Below are positions 52,811 through 60,763 of a stretch of 64,000 nt of DNA, one piece after another (position 1 is the first letter of the stretch; the number at the start of each line of letters is the position of its first letter). Below the pieces are notes generated by a model that ran no database searches, was not told where the DNA came from, and worked only from the letters and a program-made list of their open reading frames with translations. This DNA is from Streptomyces antnestii (GTDB lineage Bacteria > Actinomycetota > Actinomycetes > Streptomycetales > Streptomycetaceae), in contig NZ_RZYA01000006.1 of assembly GCF_004005495.1 (NCBI RefSeq), positions 124,001 to 188,000 on the forward strand, read 5' to 3'. The translations under genes were made by a program, and so were the position numbers.

Positions 52811-54403
52811 CTACGACGCGTCGCCCTTCCTGCCGGTGTAGAACGCCACCGTCAGATCCTTGACCAGCGCCTTGCGTTCGTAGTCGTCCAGCTCGACCAG
52901 GCCCCGTGTCGTCAGCCGGGTCACCGTGTCCTCGACCGAGTCGACCACCGTCGTCAGGACGGTGTCGCGGTGCTGCGCGTCGAGCGCCGCGATCCTGCGG
53001 CGCTGCATCGCGGCGGCCACCTCGGGCGCGTACTCGATCCTGGTCGGCTGCGCCGAGAACACCTCGATCCCCACGGGCGCCACGTCGGCGGCGAGCCGTC
53101 TGGTGAGCGCGTCGCCGACCGCCTCGGCGTTGCGCAGGGTGGGGGCGTCCTCGTAGATGGGGGTCCCCCCAGCGGTGACCGGCGGAGCGTCGGCGGGGAA
53201 CTGGGAGAGGACCCGGGCCATCGCCGCCTCCACGTTCTCGCGCAGGTACTCCTGGTGGTCCTCCACGGCGAGGGCGGCGCGCGCGGCGTCCCGCACGCGC
53301 CACACGACGAGGACGACGACGCGCAGGGCGACCCCGTTCGCGTCGACGGCCGGCAGGGGCTCGCTGCGCCAGTGCCGCAGGCGCACGTCGACGCGGCGGC
53401 GCAGGAACAGGGGGTTCACCCACATCAGGCCGGTGCGGCGGACCGTGCCGCGGTAGCGGCCGAACAGGGTGAGCACCCAGGCGCGTCCGGCCCGGCCGCG
53501 CGCGAGCCCGCCGAACCCGAACAGGGCGAGCGTCCCGGACCCCGCGACCGCGGCCCACTGCACCGGCCCGAGCCCGGCCGCGGGCAGGGGCAGCACCGTG
53601 ATCCGCGGCAGCAGCCCTCCCCACCACAGCGACGCGGCACCGCCGGCCGCGCCCGCGAGCCCGCCGAGCACACCGACCGCGCCGGGCAGGATCCACCCGG
53701 AGCGCTCAACGAGGTCCGGATCGACGACCGGCACCGGACGCGCGTCCGCGCGCGGCACCACCCGTCGCGGGACCCGCGGCAGCTCCCCGCTGCCCTGCCG
53801 ACGCCCGACGACGGCGGGCCGCAACGGCACCGACACGGGATCGGGCCCGTCCCGGAAGAGCAGATGAACCGGGATCTCGGTGGTGGCCTCCCCATGGATC
53901 AGCCGGGCACCCCTGCCGCCGGGGGCCTCCAGCCCCGCCCCCACGAGATCCGCGCCCTGTCCACGGGACACCTCCGACCCAGCGAGCACGCCAGCCCCAC
54001 CGAACGACTCCGCCCCCACCCCGGCAAGACCGGCGACCCCACCACCCGGCGCCTCCAGCCCCGCCCCGACAAGGTCCGCGCCCCGCCCACCGGACACCTC
54101 CGACCCAGCGAGCACGCCAGCCCCACCGAACGACTCCGCCCCCACTCCCCCGCCGAGACCGGCGACCCCACCACCCGGCGCCTCCAGCCCCGCCCCGACA
54201 AGGTCCGCGCCCCGCCCACCGGACACCTCCGACCCAGCGAGCACGCCAGCCCCACCGAACGACTCCGCCCCCACTCCGCCGCCCGGCGTCTTCGAGCCCG
54301 GCGCGGCAACCACTGTGTCCCTGGCATCGGCGCCCCGCGCCGTGTCGTCGTCGGGGTTCGTCGGCAGGTCAGGGCCCTCCGGGCGCTCCGTGGTCGTACT
54401 CAT
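52811..54403 (-). CDS. SPFH/stomatin-like membrane protein with a 3-fold repeat N-terminus
   Basis: A 530-residue protein. The first 165 residues are low-complexity and contain three copies of a 42-43 residue Gly/Ala/Val-rich repeat. One or two hydrophobic segments follow (WILPGAVGVLGGLAGAAGGAASLWWG; VQWAAVAGSGTLALFGFGGLA), then an SPFH domain from about residue 310 (FGRYRGTVRRTGLMWVNPLFLRRRVDVRLR; VWRVRDAARAALAVEDHQEYL; EAAMARVLSQFPAD). Such proteins scaffold membrane microdomains. ATG 54403 has GGAGG 5 nt upstream. Confidence 0.85.
   Translation of the reverse strand: MSTTTERPEGPDLPTNPDDDTARGADARDTVVAAPGSKTPGGGVGAESFGGAGVLAGSEVSGGRGADLVGAGLEAPGGGVAGLGGGVGAESFGGAGVLAGSEVSGGRGADLVGAGLEAPGGGVAGLAGVGAESFGGAGVLAGSEVSRGQGADLVGAGLEAPGGRGARLIHGEATTEIPVHLLFRDGPDPVSVPLRPAVVGRRQGSGELPRVPRRVVPRADARPVPVVDPDLVERSGWILPGAVGVLGGLAGAAGGAASLWWGGLLPRITVLPLPAAGLGPVQWAAVAGSGTLALFGFGGLARGRAGRAWVLTLFGRYRGTVRRTGLMWVNPLFLRRRVDVRLRHWRSEPLPAVDANGVALRVVVLVVWRVRDAARAALAVEDHQEYLRENVEAAMARVLSQFPADAPPVTAGGTPIYEDAPTLRNAEAVGDALTRRLAADVAPVGIEVFSAQPTRIEYAPEVAAAMQRRRIAALDAQHRDTVLTTVVDSVEDTVTRLTTRGLVELDDYERKALVKDLTVAFYTGRKGDAS
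53911..54288 (-). repeat. 126/129-bp in-frame tandem repeat inside the SPFH gene
   Basis: Three near-identical units; the marker AGCGAGCACG recurs at 53981, 54107 and 54236 (126 and 129 bp apart). Each encodes ESFGGAGVLAGSEVS followed by GADLVGAGLEAPGG. Confidence 0.93.
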
Positions 54404-54471
54404 CCTTGCCTCCGTGCTGGATCCGTACATGCGCCATGAACTCGGGGTGTGCCACGAGACGAGTCGCGGGG

Positions 54472-55803
54472 TCACGAGAAGAGCCGTCGCCAGGTCTCGG
54501 GCCCCGGGTAGCCGTCGGCCGCGCCGCCGCGCCACCCCTGGGAGCGCTGGAACGCCTCCACGTTGCGCCGGTCGGCCTCGCCCCAGCGGGGGCCCGGGCC
54601 CTTCGTGTAGTTCTTGCCGAACCCCTTCTTCACCAGCTGCCTGCCCAGCCGGGTGACGTGGTCGCTGCTCACGCCGGGCCGGAACACGCCCCGCCCCGGA
54701 TATTGCGGCACCTTGGACTGCGGCACCTTGGGCGGGGTGCCGGCGGGGCCGGGCGCGCCGCCGGCCGGGATGTCCTTGCCCTTGCCGCCGACGAGGTAGG
54801 CCCAGGTCGTGGGCCCGGGCAGGCCGTCGGCGTCGGCGCCCGTCCAGCCCTGGGCGCGCTGGAACGCCTGCGTGGCGAGCCGGTCGGCCTCACCCCAGCG
54901 CGGCCCCGGCCCGGTCGTGTAGAACCGCGCGCCGCCCCGGTCGACGAGCATCGTCCCGAGCCGGGTGACGTACGGGTTGTCCGTCCCGGAACCGAACGAC
55001 TTGGCGCCCGGGAACTTCGTCGACGTCGGCCCGCCGGCCGCCGTGCTGTCCTCCTTGAGCCCCTTGTAGCGGTAGGGCACGTAGCGGGCGGAGTTGCTCC
55101 AGTAGGCATAGGGCGTGGACTGTCTGCGGGTGGCGGGCGGCGTCTGCTCGTACGCGACGTAGTACGAGTGCGTGTAGTCGGTCCAGCCGCCGAAGATGAC
55201 GACGTGCGAGCCCTTCTGAGGGTTCGCCAGATTGTGGAAGAGCAGCATGTCGCCGGGCTGGAGCTGCTCGCGTGTGATGCGGGTGCCGAACTTGTCGAGG
55301 CTGCCGGTCCACTCGTTGCCGCCGAGGTTCCACGCCATCGAGACGAAGCCGGAGCAGTCCTGCCGGTAGCCGTCGGCCCAGTAGCTGCTCATGCTGTACG
55401 GCACCTTGGCGGCGAGCCAGAGCTTGGCCCGGTTGATGATCGCCGCGCGGGTCGTCGCGGGCAGGCCGTTCACCCGCGCCGGGGGCGAGCCGGGGCTGCC
55501 GGTCGGACCGTGCAGGGGGCTGGTCCCGCCCTGCGGGGTCGGCGGCCCGTCGGCCGCCGGGAGCCCCGGTCTCGCCTGGCCGTGGGTGGACGCGACGGCG
55601 GGGACCGCGTGCGCGCCGCCGAGGACGGTGCCGGCCGCGGCGGCGAGGGCGAGGGCGCGCCGGGCGCCGTGGGCGGCGGGGTGGCCGCCGAGTCCGATCG
55701 ACAGCGACGACGGGGAACTCCGGGCGACACGCCGCCAGTGAACGCACCCCGGGCAGTCGCAGTCGCTCGCAGGATCGAATTCCTCGAACACCGGAGCGTC
55801 CAT
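54472..55803 (-). CDS. NlpC/P60-like peptidase with two peptidoglycan-binding domains and an N-terminal Cys motif
   Basis: A 443-residue protein. The N-terminus (residues 1-25) carries FDPASDCDCPGC, three closely spaced cysteines, ahead of a Tat/Sec-like hydrophobic segment (GARRALALAAAAGTVLGG, about residues 45-65). An NlpC/P60-like domain follows, with catalytic Cys in YRQDCSGFVSMAW near 145 and His in GSHVVIFGGW near 200. Two PG-binding repeats lie about residues 300-350 and 395-443 (each with YTTGPGPRWGEADR or YTKGPGPRWGEADR, then AFQRxQGW and GPxTW). ATG 55803 follows AGGGGAA by 6 nt. It probably remodels the cell wall. Confidence 0.82.
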   Translation of the reverse strand: MDAPVFEEFDPASDCDCPGCVHWRRVARSSPSSLSIGLGGHPAAHGARRALALAAAAGTVLGGAHAVPAVASTHGQARPGLPAADGPPTPQGGTSPLHGPTGSPGSPPARVNGLPATTRAAIINRAKLWLAAKVPYSMSSYWADGYRQDCSGFVSMAWNLGGNEWTGSLDKFGTRITREQLQPGDMLLFHNLANPQKGSHVVIFGGWTDYTHSYYVAYEQTPPATRRQSTPYAYWSNSARYVPYRYKGLKEDSTAAGGPTSTKFPGAKSFGSGTDNPYVTRLGTMLVDRGGARFYTTGPGPRWGEADRLATQAFQRAQGWTGADADGLPGPTTWAYLVGGKGKDIPAGGAPGPAGTPPKVPQSKVPQYPGRGVFRPGVSSDHVTRLGRQLVKKGFGKNYTKGPGPRWGEADRRNVEAFQRSQGWRGGAADGYPGPETWRRLFS

Positions 55804-55943
55804 GCGATTCCCCTCACATTCCATACCGAAATGTCCAACTATCTGCACATACATGAGCCTCTCAACTCTTTGGCGATATCGCATGTTGACGGTCCGAATG
55901 ATGGATTTAACGGATAAAAAGGGCAATACGGGTGGGTGGGGTG

Positions 55944-55974
55944 GTGCGGAGCACCCCTCGGATTCGGGTAGAGT
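55944..55974 (+). promoter_or_regulatory. tRNA-Lys copy 3 promoter with GTGC/GCAC element
   Basis: GTGC-GGA-GCAC (55944-55954) continues as CCCTCGGATTCGGG into the -10-like TAGAGT (55969-55974), 15 nt before the tRNA. Confidence 0.6.
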
Positions 55975-55989
55975 TCTCCAGGTCAGCAG

Positions 55990-56063
55990 GCGCCGCTAGC
56001 TCAGTTGGTTAGAGCAGCTGACTCTTAATCAGCGGGTCCGGGGTTCGAGTCCCTGGCGGCGCA
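55990..56063 (+). tRNA. tRNA-Lys (anticodon CTT), copy 3
   Basis: Identical to the copies at 34538 and 48871, with the same GTCAGCAG leader, but without a duplicated 3' half downstream. Confidence 0.97.
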
Positions 56064-56072
56064 CAGACAGTG

Positions 56073-56102
56073 AAAGGCCCCTCGCGGAAGCGGGGGGCCT
56101 TT
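56073..56102 (+). terminator. Terminator of tRNA-Lys copy 3
   Basis: AAAGGCCCC/GGGGCCTTT-type hairpin 10 nt after the tRNA, with a loop differing from the other two loci. Confidence 0.85.
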
Positions 56103-56190
56103 CTGCTGCCCGGAGCCCCCTCTCGCTGCCCGGAGACCTTTCCGCTACTCGGGGGCGTACGCCGGGTGCCGGGGCCGTTACCGTGACCCC

Positions 56191-56904
56191 ATGGCGCGCG
56201 ACCTCCAGGAGCAGATCAAGAAACTCATCATCGACCGACGGCTGCCGTCCGGCGCCTCCCTGCCCACCGAGCCCGAGTTGATGGAGCTCCTCGGCGTCAG
56301 CCGGAACTCCGTACGCGAGGCGCTCAAGGCCCTCCAGGCCATGGGCATCGTGGAGATCCGGCACGGCTTCGGCACCTACGTCGGACCGATGTCCATGGCC
56401 CCGATGATCGAGGGCCTCACCTTCCGCACCGTCGCCGGCCACTACCGCGGCGAGGACAGCCTGCTCCAGCTCCTCGAACTGCGCGAGGCTGTCGAGACCG
56501 GCCTCGTCGGGCGCCTGATCGGCCGCGTCACCGAGGCCGACCTCGCCGAACTGGACGCCCTGGTCGACCGGATGGACACCGAGGCGGCCACCGAAGGTGC
56601 CGTCAGCCCGGCCACCGACCGCGCCTTCCATGCGACGCTCTACCGCGGCCTCGGGAACCCGCTGCTCGGCGAGGTCATGGAGGCGTTCTGGGACGCCTTC
56701 CACCGGGTGCGCACCGACCTCGTCCCCCGCGCGCACGACCCGAAGGTCACCGGCATCCAGCACCGGGAGATCGTCGACGCGGTGCGCTCCGGCGACACCC
56801 TGCGGGCGGAGCGGGCCGTGCGGGAGCACTTCGGTGACATCCGCGAGCGGCTCAGCGCCCCGTCCGCCCCAACTGCCGCACCACATCTCCCATATGACCG
56901 GTAA
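56191..56904 (+). CDS. GntR-family regulator, FadR/FCD subfamily
   Basis: A 237-residue regulator. The winged helix (LPTEPELMELLGVSRNSVREALKALQAMGIVEIRHGFGTYV, here residues about 30-70) is followed by an all-helical FCD ligand domain with the metal/ligand residues in LELREAVETGLVGRL, TDRAFHATLYRGLGNPLL, QHREIVDAVRSGD and RAVREHFGDI. Such regulators respond to small organic acids. It stands alone between a tRNA and a 264-bp spacer (56905-57168) that holds an 11-bp inverted repeat GGGGGAGTTGG/CCAACTCCCCC (57000-57010, 57053-57063) and no convincing gene. Confidence 0.9.
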   Translation: MARDLQEQIKKLIIDRRLPSGASLPTEPELMELLGVSRNSVREALKALQAMGIVEIRHGFGTYVGPMSMAPMIEGLTFRTVAGHYRGEDSLLQLLELREAVETGLVGRLIGRVTEADLAELDALVDRMDTEAATEGAVSPATDRAFHATLYRGLGNPLLGEVMEAFWDAFHRVRTDLVPRAHDPKVTGIQHREIVDAVRSGDTLRAERAVREHFGDIRERLSAPSAPTAAPHLPYDR

Positions 56905-57168
56905 ACAGCTTGAGTTTCGCGCCCTTCCGCCCTTGCGATCATGCCGAGGTGCGTAGAACCCCGTCCTGGAGCAATCGGCTCCGACCAGGAGGCCGTGCGG
57001 GGGGAGTTGGGGGACCGATCCGGGCCCCCGAGGAACAGCCGGACATCAGCAGCCAACTCCCCCTTGGGTGCCCTGTACGACACTCGATCCTGACATACGG
57101 GCCACCGCAGCCGGGGGCCCGTAAATGTCAAAGGGAGAAAGGGAGTTGGAGGTGCCGGGCCGGGGTTG

Positions 57169-57981
57169 TCAGTGGACGGGAGCGGTCGCCGCGGTCACCG
57201 CGGTGAGGTACGCGGACACCACGACGTTGGCCGTGTAGCTGCGCGAGGCGCGGTCGAAGGTGCCGCCGCAGGTGATCAGCCGGAGCTCGGCCCGGTCGGA
57301 CTGCCGCTGCCCGTACGCCTTCTTCGCGTCGAACCGCGTGCGGCTGAAGACCTGCACGTCGTCGATGGTGAACTCGGCGACGGAGCCGTCGTCCCGCTCG
57401 ACGCGCACCTTGTCGCCCGGCTTGGCCGAGCTGAGGTGGTAGAAGACGGCAGGCCGGGTGTCCGTGTCGACGTGCCCGACGAGCAGGGCCGTGCCCCGCT
57501 CGCCCGGTTTGGCGCCGCCGCCGTACCAGCCGACGACGCCCGCCTGGGAGAAGGGCGGCGGGTCGATCGCGCCGTTCGCGTCGAGCCCGCGGGACTCCAC
57601 CGGCGCCTCGATCTTCAGGGAGGCGATGTCGACGCGCTGCGGCGCCGCGGCGGCCATCGGCTTGTGCGCGGGCGGCAGTTCGACGCCGAGGGGCCGGCCC
57701 ACGGCCGCCGCGTCGCCGGTCGTGGGCGCGGACAGGCCGTGGATGTCGGTGATGTCGCGGCCCCACAGCCACAGGCCGAGCAGCAGCACCGCCCAAGCCA
57801 CTCCGGTCACGAGCCGCCCGTTGCCGTGCGACCGTTCTCCGTCCGACGTGGTGCCAGACGCGGTGCCGTGCGGCTGCTCTCCGTCCGACGCGGTGCCGTG
57901 CGGCCGTTCTCCGTCCGGCGTGGTGCCTTGCGGTCGTTCTCCGTCCAACGCGGTGCCTTGCGGTCGTTCTCCGTCCGACAT
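57169..57981 (-). CDS. Class F sortase
   Basis: A 270-residue membrane-anchored transpeptidase. A repetitive N-terminus of four DGERPxGT-type units (30-bp DNA repeats at 57871-57980) precedes one transmembrane helix (VTGVAWAVLLLGLWLWG, about residues 58-75). The sortase domain has the catalytic His in LLVGHVDT near 170, the Cys in LRLITCGGTFD near 238 and the Arg in ASRSYTANVVV. Class F sortases are typical of actinobacteria and their substrates are mostly unknown. It ends near the FadR spacer and follows a cell-surface protein gene by 13 nt. Confidence 0.9.
   Translation of the reverse strand: MSDGERPQGTALDGERPQGTTPDGERPHGTASDGEQPHGTASGTTSDGERSHGNGRLVTGVAWAVLLLGLWLWGRDITDIHGLSAPTTGDAAAVGRPLGVELPPAHKPMAAAAPQRVDIASLKIEAPVESRGLDANGAIDPPPFSQAGVVGWYGGGAKPGERGTALLVGHVDTDTRPAVFYHLSSAKPGDKVRVERDDGSVAEFTIDDVQVFSRTRFDAKKAYGQRQSDRAELRLITCGGTFDRASRSYTANVVVSAYLTAVTAATAPVH
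57871..57980 (-). repeat. 30-bp in-frame tandem repeat at the 5' end of the sortase gene
   Basis: Units begin at 57871, 57901, 57931 and 57961 (partial), with a further degenerate unit upstream near 57841. Each encodes a ten-residue DGERPxGTA-type unit in the predicted cytoplasmic tail. Confidence 0.9.
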
Positions 57982-57994
57982 GTCGGCACCCCGC

Positions 57995-58573
57995 TCATCC
58001 GGAGCGGCGCCGGCGGACGCTGCGCAGGGCGACGGCGACCGCGGCGACGGCGGCGAGGACCAGGCCGATCACAGCGTGCCGGGTGCCGGGGCCGTCCTCG
58101 CGCAGTGCGATGACCGCGCCGGTGTGGACCGCGGTGAGCCGGGCGGTGCCGCCACCGCCCGCGTGCACGGGTGCGGTGGGGGTCGCCGGGGGCGATGGCC
58201 GGTTCGGTTCGAGGATCCGGACGCTGCCCCTGACCTTGCCGTCGACTCCGTCGCAGGTCACCTTGATCTCGAAAGTGCCGGGCGTCAGGGACGAGCGGAT
58301 ACGGGCCTGGTTGGTGAGGGTCGGCTGGTCGGCGGACGGGACGAGGTCGACCGGCGCCTCGAAGGCGTCCGAGAAGGCCTTGCCCCTGGCCTCCTTGCAG
58401 CCGGAGACCCGCAGGTCGACCTGGGATCCGGGGACGGTCGCGTCGGGGGTGACGGTCACGGAACCGGTCGGCCGGCCGGATCCGCCGCCCTCCGCGTGGG
58501 CGGCGGCGACGGGCAGTGTCACCAGTAGAGCCGCCACCCCTGCGGCACGGAGAGCGATCAGATCAGTACGCAT
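57995..58573 (-). CDS. Secreted protein with C-terminal membrane anchor, sortase neighbour
   Basis: A 192-residue protein with a signal peptide (to about residue 27), a beta-rich domain with a Cys pair (RVSGCKEARG; KVTCDGVDG) and a Pro-rich stretch, then a C-terminal hydrophobic helix (HAVIGLVLAAVAAVAVAL) and a basic RSVRRRRSG tail. This is the layout of a sortase substrate, but no LPxTG is present; the nearest sequence is DGPGTRH before the helix. It is the first gene of a probable two-gene operon with the class F sortase and may be its substrate. Confidence 0.78.
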   Translation of the reverse strand: MRTDLIALRAAGVAALLVTLPVAAAHAEGGGSGRPTGSVTVTPDATVPGSQVDLRVSGCKEARGKAFSDAFEAPVDLVPSADQPTLTNQARIRSSLTPGTFEIKVTCDGVDGKVRGSVRILEPNRPSPPATPTAPVHAGGGGTARLTAVHTGAVIALREDGPGTRHAVIGLVLAAVAAVAVALRSVRRRRSG

Positions 58574-58660
58574 GGTGAACCTCCTGTACTGGAAGGGTCA
58601 CGCGCGCGGGCCCGATCCGCATCCCGGGGCCGCCGGAGAAGGGCGCCCCCGGGGGCCGGA

Positions 58661-59440
58661 TCAGACGAGTTCGACCAGGTCAGCGATGGAATTGACGACC
58701 TGCGAAGGCCGGAAGGGATAGCGGTCGATGTCGGCCCGGCCGGTGAGCCCGGTCAGCACGAGGAAGGTCTTCATGCCGGCCTCAAGACCCGCGAGGACAT
58801 CGGTGTCCATCCGGTCGCCGATCATGGCGCTGCTCTCCGAGTGCGCCCCGATGGCGTTCAGGCCGGTCCGCATCATCAGAGGGTTCGGCTTGCCCGCGAA
58901 GTAGGGCTGCTTGCCGGTCGCCTTGGTGATGAGCGCGGCGACGGCGCCGGTGGCGGGCAGCGGGCCCTCGGTGGAGGGGCCGGTCTCGTCAGGGTTGGTG
59001 CAGATGAACCGGGCGCCGTTGTTGATGAGCCGCACGGCCTTCGTCATGGCTTCGAAGGAGTAGGTGCGCGTCTCGCCCAGGACCACGTAATCCGGGTCGT
59101 GGTCGGTGAGGACGTACCCGATGTCGTGCAGCGCCGTCGTCAGGCCGGCCTCGCCGATGACGTACGCGGTGCCGCCGGGGCGCTGGTCGTCGAGGAACTT
59201 TGCGGTGGCCAGGGCCGACGTCCAGATGTTCTCGACCGGCACCTCGAGGCCCATGCGGTTGAGGCGGGCCTGGAGGTCGCGGGCCGTGTAGATCGAGTTG
59301 TTCGTCAGCACCAGGAAGGGCTTGCCCGACTCGCGGAGCCTCTTGACGAAGGCATCGGCGCCGGGAATCGGCACGCCCTCGTGGATGAGTACACCGTCCA
59401 TGTCGGTGAGCCACGATTCGATGGGCTTGCGCTCTGCCAT
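58661..59440 (-). CDS. HAD-IIA family hydrolase (NagD-like)
   Basis: A 259-residue phosphatase. Motif I is LTDMDGVLIHEG (nucleophile and acid Asp) near residue 12. Motif II is LVLTNNSIYTARDLQ, motif III contains GKPNPLMM (Lys) near 190, and motif IV is AMIGDRMDTDVLAGLEAGM near 208. A NagD-type cap lies between motifs II and III. The substrate may be a nucleotide or sugar phosphate. ATG 59440 has AGGAG 8 nt upstream. It lies downstream of the phosphonate-type importer operon after a terminator, so a shared function is possible but not shown. Confidence 0.88.
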   Translation of the reverse strand: MAERKPIESWLTDMDGVLIHEGVPIPGADAFVKRLRESGKPFLVLTNNSIYTARDLQARLNRMGLEVPVENIWTSALATAKFLDDQRPGGTAYVIGEAGLTTALHDIGYVLTDHDPDYVVLGETRTYSFEAMTKAVRLINNGARFICTNPDETGPSTEGPLPATGAVAALITKATGKQPYFAGKPNPLMMRTGLNAIGAHSESSAMIGDRMDTDVLAGLEAGMKTFLVLTGLTGRADIDRYPFRPSQVVNSIADLVELV

Positions 59441-59531
59441 GTGCCGGTCTCCTGCCGTAACGCGAAGAAAAAGCTGGGGGCGCCGGGACCACGATGTGCC
59501 GGACACCCTCACCCTAATCAGGACCGGCTGA

Positions 59532-59575
59532 TCCTGACCCCGCCGATCCGCGGAGCGAAACCGGCGGGGTCAGGA
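59532..59575 (-). terminator. Terminator downstream of the phosphonate-type importer operon
   Basis: A perfect 14-bp stem (59532-59545 and 59562-59575) with a 16-nt loop lies beyond the tandem array that follows the binding-protein gene. Confidence 0.75.
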
Positions 59576-59576
59576 C

Positions 59577-59667
59577 GGTTCGACCGGCGGGGTCACCTGG
59601 TTCAACCGGCAGCGTCACCCCGGTTCAACCGGCAGCGTCACCCGGTTCAGCTGCCGGTTCAGCTGCC
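59577..59667 (-). repeat. Tandem repeat carrying the stop codon of the binding-protein gene
   Basis: Three 22-23 bp units (59577, 59599, 59622) and two 12-bp units (59644, 59656). Four of the five contain GGTTCA, the reverse complement of TGAACC; the one at 59656 contains the TGA stop of the gene ending at 59659. Confidence 0.9.
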
Positions 59668-60720
59668 GGTCGCCGACTTCCAGTCCGCCACGTACGCCTG
59701 GAGGTTCTTGTCGACGTCGTTCCAGTCCGGCTCGAAGATCTCGACGCCGTCCATCAGCTTGGTGAGCGCGATGGCGTTCTCGTCGGTCGCCTTGACGTCC
59801 TTGCGGGCCGCGAAACCGCCGCCGATCGAGCTGACCTGCTGCTGCGCCTTCTCGGACAGCATGAAGTCGAGGAGCTTCTTGCCGTTCTCGCTGTGCGGGG
59901 CGTTCTTCACCAGGCCGCCCGCGTACGGGAGCGCGAACGAGGTCGGCTTGCCGCCGGCCGTCTTCGGGAACCAGATGCCGAGGTTCGGCATGGTCTTGGC
60001 CTGCGCGAAGCTCATCTGCACGTCACCATTGGCGACGAGGAGCTCACCCTTGTCGACCTTGGGGGCGAGCTTGCCGGTGGAGGCGGACGGGCCGACGTTG
60101 TTGGCCTGGAGCTTCTTCAGGTAGTCCATGGCGGGCTGCTTGCCGCCGAAGTCGTGCATGGCCTTGACGACGACGGCCGTACCGTCGCCGGCGACGCCGG
60201 GGGTCGAGTACTGGAGCTTGTTCTTGTACTTGCCGTCGAGCAGCTCGTCCCACGTGGCGGGCGGCGTCTTCAGCTCCTTCTTGTTGTAGACGAAGGAGAA
60301 GTAGTTGTTCACGACGGACGTCCACGTGCCGTCGGACGCCTTGTCGGCACCATCGACCTGGTCGGCGCCCTGGGGCGTGTACTTCTCCAGGAGGCCCTTG
60401 CCGTCGGCCTGCTGGATGAAGGGCGGGAGCGTCACCAGGACGTCTGCCTGGGTGTTCGACTTCTCGCGGGTGGCGCGCTGCACCATCTCGCCGGAGCCGC
60501 CCTCGACGTACTCGACCTTGATGCCGGTCTTCTTCGTGAAGTCCTTGAAGACCTGGTCGTACCAGCCGTCGCCGTTCTCGCCCTTGAGGCCGTCCGCGCT
60601 GTACACGGTGACGGTCTTGGCGTCGGAGGCGGCGGAGCTGCCGCCGCAGGCGGACAGGGTGGCGGCGAGGGCGATGCTTCCGGTGACGGCGGCGATCGGC
60701 TTGAGCATGTTTCCGCGCAT
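59659..60720 (-). CDS. phnS: 2-aminoethylphosphonate-type ABC transporter, solute-binding lipoprotein
   Basis: A 353-residue lipoprotein with the lipobox LSACG near residue 25. The segment VYSADGLKGENGDGWYDQVF, then FTKKTGIKVEYVEGGSGEMV and SNTQADVLVTLPPFIQQADG, closely resembles PhnS, the 2-aminoethylphosphonate-binding protein. AGGAG lies 11 nt before ATG 60720. Last gene of a four-gene importer operon read leftwards from the GntR-side promoter, with 43 nt to the previous permease. The ligand assignment is by resemblance; other iron- or organic-phosphonate ligands are possible for this fold. Confidence 0.8.
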   Translation of the reverse strand: MRGNMLKPIAAVTGSIALAATLSACGGSSAASDAKTVTVYSADGLKGENGDGWYDQVFKDFTKKTGIKVEYVEGGSGEMVQRATREKSNTQADVLVTLPPFIQQADGKGLLEKYTPQGADQVDGADKASDGTWTSVVNNYFSFVYNKKELKTPPATWDELLDGKYKNKLQYSTPGVAGDGTAVVVKAMHDFGGKQPAMDYLKKLQANNVGPSASTGKLAPKVDKGELLVANGDVQMSFAQAKTMPNLGIWFPKTAGGKPTSFALPYAGGLVKNAPHSENGKKLLDFMLSEKAQQQVSSIGGGFAARKDVKATDENAIALTKLMDGVEIFEPDWNDVDKNLQAYVADWKSATGS

Positions 60721-60763
60721 GGCGAGGTGAACTCCTAGCAGTGATGAAGTGGTTGAGGGAGGG

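Noticed and set aside
56910..57206. 98-codon plus-strand frame after the FadR-type gene
   Set aside because: No ribosome site, no domain, overlaps the 3' end of the sortase gene.
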